Shown here piece after piece: positions 16,785-24,633 of a DNA stretch of 64,000 nucleotides (positions are counted from its first letter, which is position 1; each line of letters opens with the position of its first letter). The stretch comes from Eubacterium ruminantium (lineage in GTDB: Bacteria > Bacillota > Clostridia > Lachnospirales > Lachnospiraceae). Where the stretch lies: the NCBI GenBank assembly GCA_900108205.1, contig FNUU01000002.1, positions 248,001-312,000 of the forward strand, read 5' to 3'. The translations under genes were made by a program, and so were the position numbers. The notes under the pieces are model-generated. The model searched no databases, was not told the origin of the DNA, and saw only the letters and a list, made by a program, of their open reading frames with translations.

Positions 16785-18608
16785 ATGACAAGAGAAGAAA
16801 TGTCAAAAGAGGAATACAAAGAGTATTTCCTCGCTAATTACCGCCATTCTATGGCACACATTCTTGCAAAGGCAGTTATTGAGATATTCGGCAAGGAAAA
16901 TGTACAGTATGCTATCGGACCTCAGATCGATGATGGTATGTACTATGATTTTGTTCTTCCGAGAACTGTTACAAAGGAAGATTATAAGACCATCGAAGAT
17001 AAGATGAGAGAGATAATCAAGCGTCGTGAGGCATGGAAGCGCGAGGAGATCAGCCGTGCTGCAGCGCTTGAAATGTTCAAGGATCAGAAGTTTAAGTATG
17101 AGATCATAAAGGATCTTCCTGAAGATGAGCTTCTTACAATTTACTACACAGGAGAAGATTATGTTGATCTTTGCCGTGGACCTCACGTGTTTAATTCAGA
17201 AGAGCTTATGAATGTTGCTTTCCAGATCAAGTCAGTTTCAGGTGCTTACTGGAGAGGAAATGAGAAGCTTGACCAGCTTCAGAGAATCTATGTATATACT
17301 TTCCCTGACAAGAATGCATTGAAGGAGCATCTTGCATTTATCAAGGAAGCAATGGAGCGTGATCATAAGAAGATCGGACCTGAGCAGGAGCTCTTCATGT
17401 TTGATGAGTCTGCACCTGGTATGCCATACTGGCTTCCAAGAGGCTTTAAGCTATACAATGCTATGCTTTCCTTCTGGAGAAATATTCATGAGGAGCATGG
17501 TTATCAGGAGATTCTTGCACCTGTTATCAACCACAGAAGACTCTGGGAGACATCAGGACACTGGGGCCACTATAAGGAAAATATGTTCCTTGTAACAAAT
17601 GCTTCTACAAATGAAGAATCAGGCGAGGAAGAGATAAATACAGATATTCAGTATGCTATCAAGCCTATGAACTGTCCAAATGCCATAAATGTTTACAAGA
17701 ACGGACTTCACAGCTACAAGGAGCTGCCGATCCGTTACAGTGAGACACAGGTAATCCACAGACGTGAGAAGAGCGGTGAGTTAAATGGTCTTTTCCGTGT
17801 TCAGATGTTCCATCAGGATGATGATCATACCTTCCTTACAGAGGATATGATCGAGGATGAGATCGGAGATATCATGGATATCGCAAAGCATATCTATGAG
17901 ACATTTGGACTTACATATGCTGCAGAGCTTTCTACAAGACCTGAAGATTTCATGGGTTCTCCGGAGCTTTGGGATGCTGCAGAGGCTTCGCTTAAGAGAA
18001 TTCTTGATAAGAAGTATGGTGAAGGCAATTATGAGATAAATGAAGGAGACGGCGCATTTTACGGTCCTAAGATCGACCTTAAGATGAAGGACTGCCTCGG
18101 ACGTGAGTGGCAGATGGGTACAATTCAGCTTGATTTCCAGCTTCCGCTTAACTTTGACCTTAAGTATGTTGCTCAGGACGGAACACAGAAGAGACCTGTT
18201 ATGATCCACAGAGCTATATTTGGATCATTTGAAAGATTTATCGGTATACTCATCGAAAACTTCAAGGGTGTATTCCCATTCTGGCTCTCACCATATCAGG
18301 TTGGTATCGTACCAATAAGAGAAGAGCATAATGAATACGCAAAGAAGGTTGAGAAGGCACTTCGTGCGGCAGGCGTACGTGTTGAGGCTGACTACTCAGA
18401 TGAGAACATGAAGAATAAGATCAAAGGCTTCAAGAAGTATAAGGAGCCATATATCCTTGTTCTTGGTGATAAGGAAGCTGAAGAAGGTACAGTTTCTATA
18501 AATATCAGAGGAAATAAGCAGGCAAATGGCGTTCCTCTCGACAAGTTCATAGAGGTATGCAGGAAGCTTAATTCCGAGAATCTTCTTGACCTTGTTGAGG
18601 AATTCTAG
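16785..18608 (+). CDS. thrS: Threonyl-tRNA synthetase, TGS-less form
   Basis: Charges tRNA-Thr with threonine. 607 residues. The protein starts directly at the editing domain (HSMAH at 21-25), so the N-terminal TGS domain of standard ~640-residue ThrRS is absent. The class II catalytic core has NCPN near 297-300 and HQDDDHTF near 342-349, where a Cys and a His normally bind zinc, and motif 3 RPVMIHRAIFGSFERFIG. Motif 2 reads RYSETQVIHRREKSGELNGL where most ThrRS have FGTCHRYEPSGALHGL, so this belongs to a divergent branch. An anticodon-binding domain closes the protein. ATG 16785 follows AAGAAGGAG. Regulated by the T-box upstream. Confidence 0.97.
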   Translation: MTREEMSKEEYKEYFLANYRHSMAHILAKAVIEIFGKENVQYAIGPQIDDGMYYDFVLPRTVTKEDYKTIEDKMREIIKRREAWKREEISRAAALEMFKDQKFKYEIIKDLPEDELLTIYYTGEDYVDLCRGPHVFNSEELMNVAFQIKSVSGAYWRGNEKLDQLQRIYVYTFPDKNALKEHLAFIKEAMERDHKKIGPEQELFMFDESAPGMPYWLPRGFKLYNAMLSFWRNIHEEHGYQEILAPVINHRRLWETSGHWGHYKENMFLVTNASTNEESGEEEINTDIQYAIKPMNCPNAINVYKNGLHSYKELPIRYSETQVIHRREKSGELNGLFRVQMFHQDDDHTFLTEDMIEDEIGDIMDIAKHIYETFGLTYAAELSTRPEDFMGSPELWDAAEASLKRILDKKYGEGNYEINEGDGAFYGPKIDLKMKDCLGREWQMGTIQLDFQLPLNFDLKYVAQDGTQKRPVMIHRAIFGSFERFIGILIENFKGVFPFWLSPYQVGIVPIREEHNEYAKKVEKALRAAGVRVEADYSDENMKNKIKGFKKYKEPYILVLGDKEAEEGTVSINIRGNKQANGVPLDKFIEVCRKLNSENLLDLVEEF

Positions 18609-18710
18609 TATATCGGTTCTAAAATAACTGGACCAATAACGTAGAATGTTTTTCCGAGAGTGCAGTATCAAAAACGTAGGAACAGCTATACTAGTGTTGG
18701 AGGAGGCCGG

Positions 18711-19523
18711 ATGGAATTAAAATTGAAAACGGATTCCGGAGCGGACTTAGAGGAACTCGTTAAGCAGGCAGGCGGAAATTATTTCTATGATAATGACGGC
18801 CCCAATGACTACGGTGAAGTTCTCAGGTTATATCAGCTATCGAAGGCTCGTAAGTCGGAATATGAAGACCAATATAAAAACACCTTTATAAGGGAAAGAG
18901 AACTGGTGGAAAATATAAAGCATGCAGCAATCTTCCTTGGTATATATGTTGGGCTTGTTGTTCTGTATTTTATAGTTGAGTGGCTGTTTGTAATCTCGCC
19001 GGGGACAAAGAATACCTGGAAAGGGTTTCTTGCAACCTTACATTTCCTGCTGCTTTTTACGATTGTGATAGGAGCAGTCCTGGTGGCTATTCCATTTACG
19101 CTGAATCTGCTTAAACAGATATATTTATACAAAATGCTCACTAATCCTGCGCATTCTCTGGATGATGACAGAGAAAAGTTTAAGGTCATAACGCTAATTG
19201 ATGAACGAAGGTTTGTTCAGGGAAAACTAACGGAATACTACAGACTTTTTGGCGCATTTGAGGAGCTTGATAAAGAGTGTAAGGGACTCTTTTATAGTCG
19301 TGAAAGCAAGGAAAAAGCCGATGAGCTGATGAGTAGTCTTACTCCTCAGCTTATAGCAGATATGCATTCCTTTACCAATCAGGAGCATTACAATGCGAAG
19401 AGTATTAAGGGTAAGGAGAGCATCAGTGCCTGGTGGATAATCGCAGGAGCCATGATACCGCTCTTGATAGCGCTATTTGCAATCGCATCAGGGCTGGCGA
19501 AGTCGTCAGGTATGGGATTCTGA
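18711..19523 (+). CDS. Membrane protein of unknown function
   Basis: 270 residues from ATG 18711, chosen over ATG 18660 because GGAGGAGG stands at 18699-18706. A cytoplasmic N-terminal part contains YGEVLRLYQLSKARKSEYEDQY, followed by two membrane helices (about 72-95 and 115-140), a ~100-residue soluble stretch, and a last helix near 245-265. The start MELKLK resembles that of the 2533 gene but the rest does not. It lies between thrS and a symporter with no clear link to either. No family recognised. Confidence 0.75.
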   Translation: MELKLKTDSGADLEELVKQAGGNYFYDNDGPNDYGEVLRLYQLSKARKSEYEDQYKNTFIRERELVENIKHAAIFLGIYVGLVVLYFIVEWLFVISPGTKNTWKGFLATLHFLLLFTIVIGAVLVAIPFTLNLLKQIYLYKMLTNPAHSLDDDREKFKVITLIDERRFVQGKLTEYYRLFGAFEELDKECKGLFYSRESKEKADELMSSLTPQLIADMHSFTNQEHYNAKSIKGKESISAWWIIAGAMIPLLIALFAIASGLAKSSGMGF

Positions 19524-19622
19524 TTTCCCGATGTTACTACGGGATACAAGTGAAAAAAATATGCCTGCTATGGGGCGACGGGCATGATATGCGGGCAAGA
19601 AAGATTTAGAAAGAGGTATGAA

Positions 19623-21122
19623 ATGAAAGGGTTTATTGACACCATTACAGAAATCAACAGTGAAATAAATGATGTCGTTTGGGGATGGCCGGCTCTGATA
19701 CTTCTGGCTTTTGTCGGAGTTTTGATGACATTTCTGACAAAATTCTTCCAGATAACACATTTTGGCTATTGGATCAAACATACTATTGGAGCGATATTTG
19801 GTGATAAGCATGTAATCAGTCATACAAAGGATAAGACAATATCTCAGTTCCAGTCACTTTGTACGGCGCTTGCAGCAACAGTTGGTACCGGTAATATCAT
19901 CGGTGTAGCCGGAGCTATAGCAGCCGGTGGACCGGGAGCAGTATTCTGGATGTGGATAATTGCTTTCTTCGGAATGATGACAAATTATTCTGAAAATGTC
20001 CTGGGTATCCTTTATAGAAGGAAGAATAAGGACGGTGAATGGTGCGGAGGAGCTATGTATTACCTTCGTGACGGTCTCGGAGCCAAGAAGCACTGTAAGA
20101 AACTGGGAGCAGTCCTTGCGGTACTTTTCTCTGTTTTCTGTCTCCTTGCTTCATTTGGAATCGGAAACATGAGCCAGGTTAATTCAATGGTAGGAAATGT
20201 AAATCATGCATTTAATATCCCTAAGATCGCAGTAGGAATCTTCCTTTTCTTTGCAGTTGGTCTTGTTGTAGTAGGCGGATTAAAGAGAGTTGCAGCTCTT
20301 ACGGAAAAGCTTGTTCCGACTATGGTTATCTTATTCCTTATCGGATCGATCGTTATTATCTGCTGGAACATTAAAACAGTTCCTGATGTGTTTGTTTCTA
20401 TATTCAAGGGCGCATTTAACATGAAGAGTGTTGCAGGTGGTACGGTAGGCTTTGGAATAGCAGAAGCCATGAAATGGGGAATGAAGAGAGGTGTATTCTC
20501 AAATGAAGCCGGTCTTGGTTCTTCGGTTATGGTTCATTCAAGCTCAAATGTTAAAGAGCCTGTAAGACAGGGAATGTGGGGTATCTTTGAAGTATTTGCG
20601 GATACCATCATAGTATGTACACTTACAGCTTTAACCATACTCAGCAGCGGAACTGTAGATCTTGACACAGGTGTGCTTACGGAAAAGGGTGCTGAGATAG
20701 GCTCTGAATCACTTATGAGTTATGCCTTTGAATTGCATTTTGGTAAGGTCGGTTCAATGTTTATAGCGCTTGCGATACTTCTCTTTGCTTACTCTACAGT
20801 ACTTGGCTGGAGCCATTACGGAACAAAAGCATTTGAGTATCTTTTCGGAACAAGTAAGATAATCGTATACAGAGTTGTATTCGTGGCTGTTGTACTTGCA
20901 GGATCTGTACTTGAAGCTAAGCTTGCATGGGATATCTCAGATACCTTCAATGGTCTGATGATGCTTCCTAACCTTATCGGTGTACTGGTTCTGTCACCGC
21001 AGGTAATGAAATGCACGAAGAACTATACGGATAGAAAATTCAGGCATAAGGATATTAAGCCTATGCTTTCAATATTTGAGGATGTAGAAGAAACTCAGGA
21101 GGAGCTTCCTGAGGAGAATTAG
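19623..21122 (+). CDS. Alanine/glycine:sodium symporter (AGCS family)
   Basis: Sodium-driven import of alanine or glycine. 499 residues from ATG 19623 (AAAGAGGT at 19610-19617 precedes it); the ATG at 19584 would add a hydrophilic stretch atypical of the family. About eleven membrane helices, with the AGCS signature ATVGTGNIIGVAGAIAAGGP in helix 3 and GVFSNEAGLGSS further on. It ends in an acidic tail. The 21157-21239 hairpin terminates it. Confidence 0.93.
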   Translation: MKGFIDTITEINSEINDVVWGWPALILLAFVGVLMTFLTKFFQITHFGYWIKHTIGAIFGDKHVISHTKDKTISQFQSLCTALAATVGTGNIIGVAGAIAAGGPGAVFWMWIIAFFGMMTNYSENVLGILYRRKNKDGEWCGGAMYYLRDGLGAKKHCKKLGAVLAVLFSVFCLLASFGIGNMSQVNSMVGNVNHAFNIPKIAVGIFLFFAVGLVVVGGLKRVAALTEKLVPTMVILFLIGSIVIICWNIKTVPDVFVSIFKGAFNMKSVAGGTVGFGIAEAMKWGMKRGVFSNEAGLGSSVMVHSSSNVKEPVRQGMWGIFEVFADTIIVCTLTALTILSSGTVDLDTGVLTEKGAEIGSESLMSYAFELHFGKVGSMFIALAILLFAYSTVLGWSHYGTKAFEYLFGTSKIIVYRVVFVAVVLAGSVLEAKLAWDISDTFNGLMMLPNLIGVLVLSPQVMKCTKNYTDRKFRHKDIKPMLSIFEDVEETQEELPEEN

Positions 21123-21156
21123 TATAGTATAAACAGACGGATTGTTTGTTAAACTA

Positions 21157-21243
21157 AAAAGAACCGACAGGTGGTTTTATCATATATCTGAATCCGGGTT
21201 TCCGGGCGTGTATATGATAAAGAGTCTGTCGGTTCTTTTATAT
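21157..21243 (+). terminator. Long terminator hairpin after the symporter
   Basis: AAAAGAACCGACAG (21157-21170) pairs with CTGTCGGTTCTTTT (21226-21239); an inner stem TTTATCATATAT / ATATGATAAA extends it. An A-run and a T-run flank it, so it may act both ways. Confidence 0.85.
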
Positions 21244-21281
21244 TGATTCATGTTTCAGTCTGGTATATTAATTATCTCTAT

Positions 21282-21330
21282 ATTATGATCCTGCGGAACT
21301 GATGTTCCTACGTTAGCTTATCAGGAATAT
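21282..21330 (+). repeat. Decayed right half of the two-hairpin repeat
   Basis: TTATGATCCTGCGGAACTGA, then TGTTCC and TTAGCTTATCAGGAA, follow the second half of copy C with several changes. The first hairpin is missing. Confidence 0.45.
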
Positions 21331-21362
21331 GTTGATTGACATATTGTTCGTACAAATATAGT

Positions 21363-22208
21363 TTACTTGTTGGTATGCGTATTAATTTTTACGTATAACT
21401 TCCTGACGATCATTTCCCTGAATCTGTCAGGAAGGATTTTGACAAGGAAAAGAGCCGCTTTATATTTTAATCCGACAGCGGTTTTTGCCGGAGGATTCTT
21501 TTTGTTTGCGGTCTTTAAAATTATCCTGGCAACAGACATGGCTGAAGCGCCGTTCATTTCATCATGTTCCATCTGGCCCACGCCGGCCTTGACCATATCA
21601 TAATATGGGGAGGTTTTCTTGCAGAAGGTTTTTCTGCTTGCAGTAAAGCCTGTTTTTGTATCTCCCGGTTCGATGATAGCGGCCTTTATGCCGAAGGGTG
21701 CTGTTTCAAGACGCAGGGCATCTACGAGAGCTTCAAGCGCATATTTACTGGAAGAATAGTGGCTCTGCATCGGGATGGAAATCCTGCCGGCCACGGATCC
21801 GACAACTATTATCATTCCTCTCTGCCGTGCTCTCATACCGGGCAGAACGGCCTTGCAGCAGTTAAGAACGCCTAAATAGTTGGTTTCCATTTGTTCCCTG
21901 GCATAAGAAAGCGGTGTTTCTTCAATTGTTCCGGCAACTCCCATTCCGGCAGCAAAGACAGCTGTATCAATATCCGGAAACCTGGAAATGATATTTTCGA
22001 CAGCTTCCGGATCGGTTACGTCCATTCGGATCATAGTGATGGAACCGCCGTTTTTTAATATTCTGGTGCCTTCCGTACAATTTCTGGAGGCCCCGATAAC
22101 TCTGCAGCCCTGCTTTGCAAAAAGCTTCGCGGCAGCTTCACCAATGCCGCTGGAGGCACCGGTGATAAAGACGGTTTTATTTGACCTTTCTTTTGATATT
22201 TTTTCCAT
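21363..22208 (-). CDS. Short-chain dehydrogenase/reductase (SDR)
   Basis: 281 residues, a classical SDR: cofactor motif TGASSGIG near residues 16-23, FAAGMG in place of NNAG, catalytic YSSSK with an upstream Ser (VVGSVAG), and a PGDTKTG stretch after it. Such enzymes reduce or oxidise a keto/hydroxy group with NAD(P)H; substrate unknown. The start at 22208 has AGGAAG before it on the minus strand. It is a single gene, convergent with the symporter and divergent from cysE. Confidence 0.9.
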   Translation of the reverse strand: MEKISKERSNKTVFITGASSGIGEAAAKLFAKQGCRVIGASRNCTEGTRILKNGGSITMIRMDVTDPEAVENIISRFPDIDTAVFAAGMGVAGTIEETPLSYAREQMETNYLGVLNCCKAVLPGMRARQRGMIIVVGSVAGRISIPMQSHYSSSKYALEALVDALRLETAPFGIKAAIIEPGDTKTGFTASRKTFCKKTSPYYDMVKAGVGQMEHDEMNGASAMSVARIILKTANKKNPPAKTAVGLKYKAALFLVKILPDRFREMIVRKLYVKINTHTNK

Positions 22209-22649
22209 GTTCTCACTTCCTGATATTATTTTTTTATGACCTGAAGTACAGTGCTAAAAAGTACAACTGATCTTGCAAATAGCGGCGCTGTAAAAAACAT
22301 AACTGTTCCTGCAAAATAGCGGAGCAACACTATGCCGGCATGACATTTTTTATAATAAAATTTAAATCTGTGATTCAGAATATGTATTTTCATATGCTCC
22401 ACGTACAATATAAACAATAATAGAAGCAGAATAAAAATACAATATGAAATAATGCGTTAAGCTAAATTTATTGAAAATAGCTTGTTAAAATGATATATTA
22501 AAAGGTAGTTGTGAAAACGCTTTTACAGTAGTTGGAAATAAATTTTGACATATGGTATTTGCGTTGTATTTTTATAAAAAATCTATCTATTTAAGGGATA
22601 TGTTATCGAAAAAAGAAACGGAAAGGCCGAAGGCCAAGAGGTATAAATT
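22209..22649. promoter_or_regulatory. Divergent gap with cysE promoter candidate and a palindromic operator-like site
   Basis: No gene seen. For the right-hand gene, TTGACA (22545-22550) and TATTTT (22567-22572) are 16 bp apart. TGAAAACGCTTTTACA (22512-22527), a LacI-family-like palindrome, lies 18 bp upstream of that -35. Near the SDR start, a direct repeat of the type AACTG(A/T)TC(T/C)TGCAAA followed by TAGCGG occurs twice (about 22264 and 22303). Confidence 0.45.
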
Positions 22650-23711
22650 TTGGAAGAGCAGAAGTTAAAGTCTGAAGTAAAAAATATAGTTGATGATATC
22701 CTTCTGGATTATGAAAAGAATCGTGATATCGATATTCAGAACGTGAATGCACAGCCGGATAAGGATGCTGTTGTTGAAATTCTGAATAAGATCATACATA
22801 TCATTTTCCCGGGATATTACAGAAGCAAGCTCTATAAGAGTTACAATGATAACTACAGGATGTCGGCTCTTATAGAAGATGTTATATACAATCTCAGGAA
22901 GCAGATAAGGATTGCCCTTATGCACAGACTTGATTATGTTGCAGAGAGGGATGAAGCGCTTAAGAGCTGTATTGGTGGTTGTGAAGACGGAAGTGATGGG
23001 CAGGAGAAAAATGCGACAGATGATGAAATGTGCGGGCTCATCAGTCAGGGAATATACAAATATGAGGAATTGAATGATAAGGCTGAGAAGCTGACTCTGG
23101 AATTCTTCAAGAAGATACCAAAGATAAGAGAATATGTTGATACGGACATTCAGGCAACCTTTGAAGGAGATCCTGCGGCCTATGATAAGGAGGAAATAGT
23201 TCTGTCTTATCCGGGGCTCAGAGCAACAACCATCAATCGTATTGCGCATGAGCTGTATCTTCTGGATGTGCCTCTTATCCCAAGAATTATGACAGAATAT
23301 GCTCACAGCCGTACAGGAATTGATATTCATCCGGGGGCAACTCTCGGAAAATATCTTATGATAGACCATGGTACAGGCGTTGTTGTGGGTGAAACATCTA
23401 TTATCGGTGAGCATGTTAAGATATATCAGGGTGTAACAATAGGAGCGCTTTCAACAAGTGCGGGACAGGGGCTTCGCGGAGCCAAGAGACATCCGACTAT
23501 CGAGGACCATGTCACAATCTACTCAGGGGCTTCAATACTTGGCGGGGAGACCGTTATCGGAGAGGGTGCGGTAATTGGAGGTAATGCATTTATCACTTCT
23601 TCCATCAAGGCAGGAGCAAGAGTCAGCATAAAGAATCAGGAGCTTTCCATCAAGGGCAGCGGCAAGGTTGCTGCCAGCGATGTGGATGAGTACTGGTTTT
23701 ATATGATATAA
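22650..23711 (+). CDS. Serine O-acetyltransferase (EpsC/CysE type)
   Basis: Makes O-acetylserine from serine and acetyl-CoA, the first step to cysteine. 353 residues from TTG 22650 behind AAGAGG. A long helical N-terminal half (about 1-215) is followed by the left-handed beta-helix with hexapeptide repeats: GIDIHPGATLGKYLMIDHGT, VVVGETSIIGEHVKIYQGVT, HPTIEDHVTIYSGASILGG. The catalytic His is in IDHGTG. Longer than E. coli CysE (273 residues) because of the N-terminal part, as in other Clostridia. Confidence 0.92.
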   Translation: MEEQKLKSEVKNIVDDILLDYEKNRDIDIQNVNAQPDKDAVVEILNKIIHIIFPGYYRSKLYKSYNDNYRMSALIEDVIYNLRKQIRIALMHRLDYVAERDEALKSCIGGCEDGSDGQEKNATDDEMCGLISQGIYKYEELNDKAEKLTLEFFKKIPKIREYVDTDIQATFEGDPAAYDKEEIVLSYPGLRATTINRIAHELYLLDVPLIPRIMTEYAHSRTGIDIHPGATLGKYLMIDHGTGVVVGETSIIGEHVKIYQGVTIGALSTSAGQGLRGAKRHPTIEDHVTIYSGASILGGETVIGEGAVIGGNAFITSSIKAGARVSIKNQELSIKGSGKVAASDVDEYWFYMI

Positions 23712-23719
23712 TCACCACA

Positions 23720-23794
23720 GGTGCGACGGGCTGCGGAGCAGACCGGTTTGATGAATGCAGACGCGTGAACAGTTGGTTTGATGAATGCAGACGC
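23720..23794 (+). repeat. Second repeat type with a 30-bp direct duplication
   Basis: GGTTTGATGAATGCAGACGC occurs at 23745-23764 and 23775-23794. The flank (GTGCGAC, GCGGAGC, GTGAACA) is shared with the element before thrS at about 16695-16750. It fills the gap between cysE and rfbF. Confidence 0.7.
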
Positions 23795-23829
23795 AAGATC
23801 GATAATTAATTTACAGAAGGGCGGTTACA

Positions 23830-24609
23830 ATGAAGGTAGTATTACTTGCGGGCGGTTTCGGAACCAGGATTTCCGAGGAATCAGAGTATGTTCCAAAGCC
23901 TATGATAAAGATCGGAGGTATGCCTATACTCTGGCATATTATGAAAGAATATTCTTATTACGGATTTAATGAATTCGTAGTCTGCGCAGGCTATAAGCAG
24001 CATGTCATCAAGGAATGGTTTGCTGATTATTTCCTGCATACTTCTGATATAACATTTGATTTCACAGAAGACAACAAAATGATAATACATGATAAACATA
24101 CTGAGCCATGGAAGGTTACAGTGGTTAATACGGGACTTCATACCATGACCGGCGGACGTATCAAGAGGATACAGAAGTACATTGGTAATGAAAGATTCAT
24201 GATGACCTATGGTGATGGTGTCTGTGATGTTGATATGAATGAGCTTCTTAAGTTCCATTTGGAGCATGGCAAGATGGCTACCCTGACTTCGGTTATAATT
24301 GAGCAGCAAAAAGGCGTGCTTGATATCGGTGGTGATAATGCAGTGCGTTCCTTCAGAGAAAAGAATGCTCTTGATGGCAGCCCGATAAATGCCGGATATA
24401 TGATATTTGAACCGGAGGTATTCAATTATATCGATGGCGATGATACAGTGCTGGAGAGAGATACACTCGTAAAGCTTGCTGACGAGGGCCAGTTGATGTC
24501 CTATAAGCATAATGGTTTCTGGCAGTGCATGGACACTAAGAGAGAAAAAGACATGCTGGAAAAAATATGGGCAGAGGGAAAAGCTCCCTGGAAAAAATGG
24601 GAAGAATAG
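23830..24609 (+). CDS. rfbF: Glucose-1-phosphate cytidylyltransferase
   Basis: Makes CDP-glucose from CTP and glucose-1-phosphate, the first step to CDP-3,6-dideoxyhexoses. 259 residues, the usual length. The nucleotidyltransferase motif LAGGFGTRI is at the N-terminus, then KPMIKIGGMPILWHIM, MMTYGDGVCDVD (metal-binding Asp) and a C-terminal FWQCMDTKREKD, all typical of RfbF. ATG 23830 follows AGAAGGGCGG. It opens the sugar cluster that runs to 32160; its usual partners rfbG and rfbH are at 41127 and 43157. Confidence 0.95.
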   Translation: MKVVLLAGGFGTRISEESEYVPKPMIKIGGMPILWHIMKEYSYYGFNEFVVCAGYKQHVIKEWFADYFLHTSDITFDFTEDNKMIIHDKHTEPWKVTVVNTGLHTMTGGRIKRIQKYIGNERFMMTYGDGVCDVDMNELLKFHLEHGKMATLTSVIIEQQKGVLDIGGDNAVRSFREKNALDGSPINAGYMIFEPEVFNYIDGDDTVLERDTLVKLADEGQLMSYKHNGFWQCMDTKREKDMLEKIWAEGKAPWKKWEE

Positions 24610-24633
24610 AAAAGTAATTTTGGAGATGTAAAT

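Noticed and set aside
22226-22417. 63-residue minus-strand frame upstream of the SDR gene
   Set aside because: No ribosome site and no recognisable domain; the stretch is repeat-bearing and AT-rich.
22512-22527. cre site before the serine acetyltransferase gene
   Set aside because: TGAAAACGCTTTTACA is one base too long in the right half for the cre consensus; kept only as a LacI-family-like palindrome.
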